In this document: positions 58,301-64,000 of the stretch, piece after piece
Layout: each line of letters starts with the position of its first letter
Numbering within the stretch: the stretch's first letter is position 1
Assembly: GCA_035489755.1 (NCBI GenBank)
Contig: DATGZK010000048.1
Coordinates: 62,001-126,000 of the forward strand
DNA: 64,000 nucleotides
Reading direction: 5' to 3'
DNA from: UBA9160 sp035489755
GTDB lineage: Bacteria > Myxococcota_A > UBA9160
Notes under the pieces: generated by a model
Told to the model about the DNA's origin: nothing
What the model saw: only the letters and a program-made list of their open reading frames with translations
Database searches by the model: none
Made by a program: the position numbers and the translations under genes

Positions 58301-61112
58301 CTGGGTCCCCATCCAGGCCGAGCACCGCCGCGCGCAGGCGTACTGCATCCTTCACGGCGCCAGCGCCGCCGGTGGCGAGTCCAATCACGCGCGCAGACGG
58401 CCACAGCGGGATCTTTCGCGAGGCGGTCTGCGTCTCGCCGTTGGGATCGCGGAACTCGAGCTCGGCCTGTACCTCGAGAGGTTCATCGGCGCGGGGAAGG
58501 CCGTGGACCGTCACGCGCTGTGTACCGGATGGATCAAGGACGAACTCCTGCGTCGCGACAGGAGACTTGATCACGCCAGGCTCGTCCGGCACCCGCCAAA
58601 CGAGGCCGAGTTCTCCACCCTCGCCCCAGTCCCACTCGCGCTCCCAGTCCAAGTCGGCCTCACCGAAACGCCGAGCCCGAATCCCTTCGGTTACACCACC
58701 GCGTGCGAAGGCTAATCTCGGAAAATCGGGGAACTCAGGCGGCTCGTGTTTTCGGATCTGTGTACGTAGTTTTACAGGCAGCGCCGAGGCGCCTCCGCCA
58801 GCCAGGTACTGCACCGCTACGTTGAGAGGGAATTCGCGCGGCGAAACGAGAGCCTCCTTCGGCGGTTGCAGCGTGGCCCGCATCAGCGGGACGCGGAACT
58901 CCTCCACGCGGAATGAGCCCGAGACCGCGACTCGCGGCCAGCCCTTGTCGCGAGACAGAAACTGAGTCTCGTAGACGCCGAGCTTGCCCTCCTTCGGGAT
59001 CGCCCAATCCGTGAGAGCCGTGCCATCGGGATTCCAACTGAGCGGAAGATCCCAGTGCTCATCGCTTCCTACGTGTAGGATGCGCACGGTCTCCGGCCGT
59101 TCCGCTGGTGGGACTTGAGCGAAGCCCGCCTGGACGGACCTCCGCAGTACGTGTTTCATGTGCACCGTGTCGCCCGCCCGCACGAGCGTTCGATCGAACA
59201 CGGTGTGGGCGCGCATGGTCTGCGGGCGCCACTCCGTGGGAAGCCGGAAGCGCCAGGGCTCGATGCCCTCGCTCCAGCTCGTATGGACGATACCGAGGTC
59301 GCCGTCGGTTTCCGCGATCACCAGGAGTCCGCGCAGGTAGTCGCTTTCGAACTTCCCCTGCTGGCAACTCGGTTCCTTATCGTGTTGGGGCAACCCCTCG
59401 AGGCGCACCAAGCCCTGAACGTCCGCGGTCCCTTCCGCAAGCGTCGTTCCGTTGCAATCGGCCACAGTGACGCGCGCCCCAGGCACGGGCTCAGCGCGGT
59501 CAAGCGTTGTAACCCAGACGATCGATGACTCGTTTCCCCACTTGAAGTGCACGCTGAGATTCGTGACCAGTGCCCCGGTCGGTACGAACAGGGGCTTGGG
59601 CTGACCCAAGAGCGACTCGCCGAGGATTCTGCTCTCGATCTCAACGATGTGGAGACCCTTGCCATGGAGCGGGATCCCGACCACTTCGAAAGCGTCCTTT
59701 CCGAGGGTGCGGGGCAGTTCAATTTCGGCGGGTGACGCCGCAGACCCGATCACGGCGAAGATCGATCCGTCGCGCTCTACGGTATCGAGGACCTGCAGCC
59801 ATCTGAGGATTGTGGCCGCGTCCGGACTAGACACGAGCTGATGTCGAACAGCGAGCCGGCTCGCCACCGCTCCCGGTTCGAGTGCCGGCGCCTCCACCTC
59901 GAGGTTGCGCACGGTGACCGGCACTACGGGGCTCGCAGCCTCTACGAGGCCAAAACGAGCTGCAAACTTCGCTAAGGGAGGGAATCCGGCTGTCCGCACT
60001 TCGAGGAGCGAGCCTGTGCCTTCAGCGGGGGCACGTCCCGCGTCGTCGATGAGTCCCTCCGGTAGCTCCGCGCGCAGCGTGACGTGGGGAGGGAACGGTC
60101 CGCGGAATGCCAGCGACTCCACGAGCGGATCTCCATCCCTCCTGTCCGTGCGGATCGCGGACCAGCTACGCGGCGGAGTTGCGCCCGGGGCGCTGCCCTC
60201 GCCTGGAACCTCCCGCAGCACAGTCCGAGATGCGACGGCCATGGAGACCGGCGCGGAGAAGCTGAGCTCGATCGGGAGCAGCGGGATGCAGTCGGCCTTC
60301 GCGTTCTCTCGCTGGCAGGATAGGCGCACCGTGAACGGCCCCCGCACTTCGAACTTAAAGGTCTGGTCGCTGTCCCGGGCGACACCGGTTGTCGTCTCGA
60401 CGCCCCGACCCCAGTGCAGGACGAGCTTCGAGCCCGGAGTGAACCGCTGGCGCGCCGCAAGGACCACGTAGCGCGGGTCATCGGCCTTCCAAGCCTCCTT
60501 GTTCGGGTGGCCGCGCCGCCCGCTAGTGTGAACCGCGCGCAAGACCGCCTCTCGGTCGGCTCCCTGGACGATGCGGACGCCCACCGGGTCGGGCAGATTT
60601 GAGACCGTGAACGAGACGTGCTGCTCCACAGACTCTGGCTTGGCCTCGGCGTCGAGCTGGAGTACGAACTGTTGATCCTCGTCGACCTTGCCGCCCCACG
60701 GATGAGTTTTGAGTACCGCTGGACCGCCCGTGGAGAATGCAAACACGTGCTTGCCGGAGAGGTGGATGCCTGTGAGTGTCCGCGCTTCGTGCCGAAGAGT
60801 GAATCGACAGCGAAGGCCTGCCGGTAGATCCTTCTCGAACGTGTAGACCCAGCTTCGGACATCCGCCCAGCGCGAGGCACCCTTCGCGGGGCAGTCGATC
60901 TCAAAAGGATCCGCGGCGCTGCGTGGATCGCCAAGGGCGACCATCGGCTCCGAGAAGCGAGCAGCTACCTGTCGAACACCGCGCGCGACGCCTTGGGGTG
61001 AAAAGCTCTCTACCCGGGCGGTATGCGTCCCAGGAGGGGGTTCCTCTGCCAGGGTCGCGCCGGAAGGAACGATGAGCGCAAGGGCAAGGAACGCGGCGAG
61101 ACGAAGCGTCAC
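55356..61112 (-). CDS. yfhM: bacterial alpha-2-macroglobulin
   Basis: A protein of about 1,918 residues. A signal peptide (TLRLAAFLALALIVPSGATL) is present without a lipobox Cys, so it seems soluble in the periplasm rather than lipid-anchored like the E. coli protein. The MG-domain series is long, with bait-region-like segments. The thioester motif CLEQ lies near residue 1,465 (PYDCLEQR), so it is a thioester-competent form. It traps proteases that enter the periplasm and works with PBP1C. GTG at 61112 is chosen for its GGGAG spacing; ATG at 61136 adds eight residues. The coding region is the largest in the window. Confidence 0.95.
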   Translation of the reverse strand: MTLRLAAFLALALIVPSGATLAEEPPPGTHTARVESFSPQGVARGVRQVAARFSEPMVALGDPRSAADPFEIDCPAKGASRWADVRSWVYTFEKDLPAGLRCRFTLRHEARTLTGIHLSGKHVFAFSTGGPAVLKTHPWGGKVDEDQQFVLQLDAEAKPESVEQHVSFTVSNLPDPVGVRIVQGADREAVLRAVHTSGRRGHPNKEAWKADDPRYVVLAARQRFTPGSKLVLHWGRGVETTTGVARDSDQTFKFEVRGPFTVRLSCQRENAKADCIPLLPIELSFSAPVSMAVASRTVLREVPGEGSAPGATPPRSWSAIRTDRRDGDPLVESLAFRGPFPPHVTLRAELPEGLIDDAGRAPAEGTGSLLEVRTAGFPPLAKFAARFGLVEAASPVVPVTVRNLEVEAPALEPGAVASRLAVRHQLVSSPDAATILRWLQVLDTVERDGSIFAVIGSAASPAEIELPRTLGKDAFEVVGIPLHGKGLHIVEIESRILGESLLGQPKPLFVPTGALVTNLSVHFKWGNESSIVWVTTLDRAEPVPGARVTVADCNGTTLAEGTADVQGLVRLEGLPQHDKEPSCQQGKFESDYLRGLLVIAETDGDLGIVHTSWSEGIEPWRFRLPTEWRPQTMRAHTVFDRTLVRAGDTVHMKHVLRRSVQAGFAQVPPAERPETVRILHVGSDEHWDLPLSWNPDGTALTDWAIPKEGKLGVYETQFLSRDKGWPRVAVSGSFRVEEFRVPLMRATLQPPKEALVSPREFPLNVAVQYLAGGGASALPVKLRTQIRKHEPPEFPDFPRLAFARGGVTEGIRARRFGEADLDWEREWDWGEGGELGLVWRVPDEPGVIKSPVATQEFVLDPSGTQRVTVHGLPRADEPLEVQAELEFRDPNGETQTASRKIPLWPSARVIGLATGGAGAVKDAVRLRAAVLGLDGDPVWLAKVEIDAFERREYSTRKRIVGGFYSYEYVEEIRRIGPFCSGRTDLHGTFECEGIPPRSGELVFVARTRDRAGRQSLTRTTVFVPGADDSWFAQSDDDRMEVLPAKQRYEPGETARFQVRMPFREATALVSVEREGVATTFVTKLSGRDPVVKVPVDGSFAPNVFVSVLAVRGRVDTPAPTARVDLAKPAYRLGIAEIKVGWRESELAVRVEPERSSYRVHEKANVHVAVRTAAGGAPPPGSEIAVAAVDEGLLELMPNDSWKLLEGMMGRRMYGVRTSTAQMQVVGKRHFGLKALPSGGGGGQRATRELFDTLLLWRGRVALDAKGDAAFEIPLNDSLTSFRITAIATGGDALFGTGGASIRTTQDLMIFAGIPSFVRAGDRFRAGFTLRNTTSRSQDVKLTAQVGGLSEVLPPLALNLGAGEAQEASWDVNVPVAATALSWDVGVVGSGGTEDHLRISQRVVPAVPPRVLQATLAQLVPSEALPVERPTDALPGVGGIELAVRPRLAAGRDGIERAMREYPYDCLEQRVSIAVALRDPDRWKSVMGALPSYLDDDGLAKFFPTMLRGSEVMTSYLLSIAEEAAFEVPSPLRDRMLSALERFVQGKLERNSVLRAADLPLRKLAAADALARYGHATPSLVSAIPVEEISLLPNSGLLDWVSILERVPGIPGGEARLAEAERVLRAHLDVQGTTLGFATSRGGVIDWLLATKDVNANKLVLSRLRAASWHDDVPRLMRGALSLQQRGAWGTTTANAWGVLALEKFSQAFEATPVGGVTVATLGGDTERVDWSTSPDGGPVHFAWPDARSRLVLRHEGAGAPWALVQSVAAVPLRAPFSSGYRIERRLEPVTQRVAGVWSRGDVVRVHLEVDAEADASWVVVSDPIPAGATILGSGLGGDSLLATTGEKTTGWGWPAFIERGQQVYRRYYEFVPKGNLGFDYTLRLNQAGRLGLPPTRVEAMYSPERFGELPDEAVEVQP

Positions 61113-61301
61113 GTTGGACTCCCATCGAATGGCCATGTCTTCGGGGGGTTGCCCAGTTTGAGTGTACCGCTGGCGTGAGGAAGGACACCCGAGTGAGCCG
61201 CCCATTCTTCGTACCTCGGAACAAGCTCCCACCGTTTGTCACAAAGTCACTTGACCTGAGGATCACTACACCCTCGACGCCGATGGCGCTTCATCGTCAG
61301 C

Positions 61302-61652
61302 GTGTGCCTGCGGCTCGAGCGGGGCTCAGCCACGACGTCTTGCTCGCCCGAAGCGCCGCTCGACTTAGCTGGACGGGCCTTCGGTCTGTCGGCGACCGCG
61401 GTCCGCTTCGAAGCCTTCGCCGCTGTCGCACGCGACCTTCGACGGTGGTTCCCAGCCGGATCCGAGCGACTCCTAGGCTGGCTCGTGGTTCTCGCATCAA
61501 TCGGAATCTTGGCGGTGCTCGCGGTCGCCCTGCTTGGCGCCGCGCAGTCCGCGGACATCCTTTCAGGCGGGGGGTTGGCGGCGCTGGAGGCGCTTAAGAA
61601 GCTGGCACAGACCTTCTCGACACCCGCGGCGTACGCGCCATGTCCATGGTGA
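61302..61652 (+). CDS. hypothetical small membrane protein
   Basis: A 116-residue frame. It has one clear hydrophobic helix (LLGWLVVLASIGILAVLAVA) near residues 58-80, a basic N-terminal half and a C-terminus rich in Leu/Ala. GC at third positions is high, as in real genes of this window, which favours it over the longer antisense frame (61247-61675). No RBS stands out and no family is recognised. Confidence 0.35.
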   Translation: MCLRLERGSATTSCSPEAPLDLAGRAFGLSATAVRFEAFAAVARDLRRWFPAGSERLLGWLVVLASIGILAVLAVALLGAAQSADILSGGGLAALEALKKLAQTFSTPAAYAPCPW

Positions 61653-61900
61653 GGACCAAACCCCCACGACAACACATGAAGTTCCCGCTCACGCGACCAG
61701 GGATGGGGGCATTAGCCCACCGAGCACCCCGGTAGGCAATGGTCCCTCGCAGTCAATCCAACGCTTAGGTCGAGGAATCGGCTCGTCGACAGGTAGGGAG
61801 TCGCGCGAACTAGGGAAGGACGTCTTGGAGCAATCTCTCGCGACGGCAAATCGTGGGCCGGTCCCTACCGTGCTGGCTTGGTTCCGGGGGGGCTCCTCTA

Positions 61901-62326
61901 GTGAGAACCCTCATCGTCCTCTGTTGGCTTTCAGTGTCCTGTTTGAGTGTCCTGGGCAGTGCATCCGTTGCAGCGGCGGATTTCGAACGTTCTCAAGGGA
62001 TTTCCATGCACATGCTTCCGAAGCAGGTGGCTGATTTGGGTGGGAAGAGATGGGGCTTCACCGTTGATTTTTCTCCGCTCTTGCAGCCGGAAGCGGCACA
62101 GCCGGTCCTACAGGCAACAAACGAAGTTCTCGCCTTTGTGCGGAAGCAGACGAATGACGTACGAGAAAACGGAGTCTGGATTGTGACGACTCATCCAGAC
62201 GCCTATTCCGGTGCGGAAAAACAACTCCTGGAAGACATCAAGCTTCTCTGTCAAAAGGAGGAGATCCCGATTTTCATCGCTCGAGCCTCTGAACTGCTGA
62301 ATAAGTGGAAAGGATACGACCAATAG
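61901..62326 (+). CDS. secreted hypothetical protein
   Basis: A 141-residue frame, start GTG 61901 after a G-rich stretch. It has a signal peptide (VRTLIVLCWLSVSCLSVLGS, cleavage near SVAAA), then a soluble domain (RWGFTVDFSPLLQPEAAQ, GVWIVTTHPDAYSGAEKQLL, EIPIFIARASELLNKWK). It is less GC-rich than the chemosensory genes. It has no match in my memory. The stop lies 52 nt before the DUF3592-like gene, and the two could be one unit. Confidence 0.6.
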   Translation: MRTLIVLCWLSVSCLSVLGSASVAAADFERSQGISMHMLPKQVADLGGKRWGFTVDFSPLLQPEAAQPVLQATNEVLAFVRKQTNDVRENGVWIVTTHPDAYSGAEKQLLEDIKLLCQKEEIPIFIARASELLNKWKGYDQ

Positions 62327-62378
62327 GAGTGGAGGCGGCGCTGACTGCGGCAACCGCCCGCGCCTGAGGTCGACGAAA

Positions 62379-63185
62379 ATGGGTGATTGCATGTTCGAAG
62401 ATCAGCTTGCCCACGTGCCGACTGACCCACCCCGGCGGCCGGAGACGCTTCCAGGCTTGCGCCTTTCCGCGGCCGTACCGCGGTCAGCGCTATTCCTTCC
62501 GCTGGTGTTCGTGGCCTTCGCCGCATTCCTCCCCCTGTCAATTCTGATCTCCGATCCAGGGATGCGGCTTGCATTGGGCATGGCGAAAACGTCACAAGGG
62601 CGTGTGCTGTCCACGGCCGATGCGTCCGCGTGCAGGGGCTCGGGCGGGCACCGAGTGATCTATGCATTTTCACCCGAACCGAGCCGCGAATTCCGTGGCG
62701 CTGCGACTGTGTGTGAAGGGTCGCTTTACTACTCAGTGAAAGCGGGCGATGCGGTCGAGGTACAGTTCTTGCCGAGCGATCCTGCGGTAAACGTCCTGCG
62801 CGACGACAGCCGCAACCCGGCTCCGCCGCTCGCTTTCTTTATGCTAATGCCGGTATTCATGCTGCTGATGTTCTCGCCTATGTTTGTGCCGCAGATGCGT
62901 GAGGCGCTGCGAGCTCGACGACTGTTTCGCAAGGGCCGGGTGGTGACGGCAACGGTGGTTTTTGCCAAGAAGCGTATGACGGCGTCGTGGCCGGGATGGC
63001 CTGGCAGCAGTGGTGCAGAGGTCTTCGTCGACTTTCAAACGCCGTCTGGTGAACGGCGCGAGGCGGTCGCATGGTGCCCAAACGACTGGCTGCTCAATCA
63101 GTTGGCCCCGGGCGCGGAAGTGCACGTCGCCTACACCGAGGGCAAGCGAGACAGGGTCGCGCTGCTGGAAGCGTTCCTCCGGTAG
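62379..63185 (+). CDS. DUF3592-like two-TM membrane protein
   Basis: A 268-residue protein. Two hydrophobic segments (LFLPLVFVAFAAFLPLSILI near 45 and LAFFMLMPVFMLLMFSPMFV near 155) flank a soluble domain. In it and after it occur GRVLSTADASACRGSG and GDAVEVQFLPSDP, then a second copy-like GRVVTATVVFAKK and GAEVHVAYTEGKRDRV. This repeating beta pattern with 'V-Y-P-P' type ends is that of DUF3592. ATG at 62379 has GAGG 9 nt upstream. Function unknown. Confidence 0.6.
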   Translation: MGDCMFEDQLAHVPTDPPRRPETLPGLRLSAAVPRSALFLPLVFVAFAAFLPLSILISDPGMRLALGMAKTSQGRVLSTADASACRGSGGHRVIYAFSPEPSREFRGAATVCEGSLYYSVKAGDAVEVQFLPSDPAVNVLRDDSRNPAPPLAFFMLMPVFMLLMFSPMFVPQMREALRARRLFRKGRVVTATVVFAKKRMTASWPGWPGSSGAEVFVDFQTPSGERREAVAWCPNDWLLNQLAPGAEVHVAYTEGKRDRVALLEAFLR

Positions 63186-63708
63186 CCTAGCCGTCGATCG
63201 CGGATCGCTGTGTGCTCTCAAGACGGGTCCGCTTGAATTTGCTTTCCTGTCCTGCGTGATCGTGCTCAACGCGGGGCATCTGCATCAGCGACTTCGTGAA
63301 TAGGTCGTCGACCGCAACCCTGAACACTTCACACTCGGCTGCGAGACGCGCCGCATAGGCGCCGCTCGAGACTCGATCCTGGCTCGGTGCGAAGGTTGTC
63401 GGACTTCTCCTTGTGGGCGCCTTCACCATCGCTGCGTCTGGCAACCAGCAGCGTAGATAGCGGTCAAGCGCAGCCGACGGCAGGATGTATGACGCGGACG
63501 AGTTCTGAGAACAGACAGAGAAACCAGAGAGGCGCGGACCGCCTACGCAATCGCCCGAGGATCCAACTCTGGATCGCGTGGAGCTGGAGGGGGCACAGGG
63601 CGCCCTCCGTGGGCACCCGCCGCGGATTGGCGGGCCGATCGAGCAGCTGCGCGCTACCTCGTGGTACTCTCCGCGTGCCTGACGGGAAGCGAGGGCCGAC
63701 GCAGAATC
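63186..63708. other. accessory stretch without a convincing gene
   Basis: Open frames exist on both strands. The longest (63187-63918, minus) is largely antisense to the DUF4258-like gene and has no domain I can recognise. It may contain remnants of decayed genes. No inverted repeats or tRNA are evident. Confidence 0.4.
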
Positions 63709-63960
63709 TTGAAGACCACGCGCTACTTCGAGGAGCAGGTGCTGCGCAAGCGCCCCTACATCCAACGCGAGTGGTGCCAGGATGTGCTCGCTGCTCCGAT
63801 CCGGCGAGAGGTCCAGACGGACGGACGGATACGATACTGGGGCAGGATTTTGATCGCTGGCGAGGTCGAAGCGCGAGTTCTGCGGGTCGTGACGCTCGAG
63901 GATGGAAGGACGATCCACAACGCGTTCTTCGACCGTAGGTTCCGCGAGGGAGAACGATGA
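63709..63960 (+). CDS. DUF4258-like toxin-family protein
   Basis: About 83 residues (start TTG 63709, or GTG 63661 for a longer form). It reads KTTRYFEEQVLRKRPYIQRE, then RREVQTDGRIRYWGRI, VLRVVTLEDGRTIHNAFFDR. This matches the small DUF4258-like family (HF-x-R-x(8)-I ... GRxRYW ... LRVV) often paired with DUF2283 proteins in toxin-antitoxin-like modules. The stop overlaps the next ATG by 4 nt. Toxicity is not established for this branch. Confidence 0.6.
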   Translation: MKTTRYFEEQVLRKRPYIQREWCQDVLAAPIRREVQTDGRIRYWGRILIAGEVEARVLRVVTLEDGRTIHNAFFDRRFREGER

Positions 63961-64000
63961 AGCTGCATTATTACCCGGACACGGACAGCCTCTACATCGA
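63957..64000 (+). CDS. DUF2283-like antitoxin-family protein, cut by window edge
   Basis: Only the first 14 residues (MKLHYYPDTDSLYI) are present. They match the N-terminal motif YYPEADTLYI of DUF2283 proteins. ATG at 63957 overlaps the TGA of the upstream gene, with GAGGG upstream. The pair suggests a two-gene TA-like unit. Confidence 0.6.
   Translation, partial: MKLHYYPDTDSLYI

Noticed and set aside
61247..61675. 142-residue minus-strand frame
   Set aside because: Low-complexity, antisense to a frame with a TM helix and better third-position GC.
61534..62034. 166-residue plus-strand frame
   Set aside because: Arg/Ser/Pro-rich shadow overlapping two better candidates; no domain.
63187..63918. 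243-residue minus-strand frame
   Set aside because: Mostly antisense to the DUF4258-like gene; Ser/Arg-rich, no RBS or domain.
1..64000. CRISPR array, rRNA, insertion sequences, origin
   Set aside because: No regularly spaced repeats, rRNA-like sequence, transposase or DnaA-box cluster was seen by eye.

Overview
The window looks like chromosomal DNA of a high-GC Gram-negative bacterium of the deltaproteobacterial grade (Myxococcota, Binatota or a relative). This is inferred from LptE, an RND pump, prepilins with a sigma-54 promoter, two DUF4388 proteins, an MJ0042-type zinc ribbon fused to a receiver, and a Frz/Che-like chemosensory cluster full of accessory proteins. Coding is dense. Many neighbours overlap by 4 nt (ATGA, GTGA) and GTG or TTG starts are common. 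No species can be named from the sequence alone.

Layout. 1-4145 (minus): a truncated phoH preceded in its operon by a DUF4388 membrane protein and a TPR/zinc-ribbon membrane protein. 4255-4580 (plus): rpsT with its own promoter. 20896-4590 (minus): a long co-directional train. It starts with a DUF4388/receiver-like/GAF-like regulator and runs through cheY, cheA, two cheW, a six-TM methyl-accepting protein, a zinc-ribbon/receiver hybrid, a HEAT-repeat protein, cheR, cheB, a coiled-coil GAF protein and a second CheY-like regulator, ending in lptE and holA. 27624-21078 (minus): housekeeping genes yceD-rpmF-fabD-acpP-fabF-nrdR-ribD-ribH-nusB, ending in a peptidase M17 N-domain protein without a catalytic half. 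gltX (plus) diverges from these.

29304-37084 (minus): an MdtABC-type efflux operon whose sampled base composition is well below its surroundings, suggesting transfer. 37819-39103: tRNA-Gln and a short-chain dehydrogenase. 39436-42748 (plus): an envelope-glycosylation-like trio (GT-C/TMTC-like membrane protein, methyltransferase, family 2 glycosyltransferase). 48735-42856 (minus): two type IV prepilin-like proteins behind a near-perfect sigma-54 promoter, then a TPR-like secreted protein, an ABC-2 transporter pair, a prepilin peptidase and a methyltransferase. 48983-52387 (plus): a large spermidine-synthase/MFS-like fusion with a repeat tail.

52630-53174: tRNA-Glu followed by a fossil of an integrated element, in which an integrase C-terminus is joined to a truncated NTF2-fold immunity-like gene. 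61112-53242 (minus): alpha-2-macroglobulin and PBP1C, a known periplasmic defence/repair pair. 61300-64000 (plus): loose accessory DNA with small hypothetical proteins, a DUF3592-like membrane protein and a DUF4258-like/DUF2283-like pair cut by the window edge.

The best candidate for an under-described system is the chemosensory train with its DUF4388, degenerate-receiver and HEAT components. The sigma-54 pilin locus and the DUF4388 protein with a pseudopilin-like C-terminus hint at a link to pilus or secretion machinery. Every functional link here is inference from sequence and neighbourhood.
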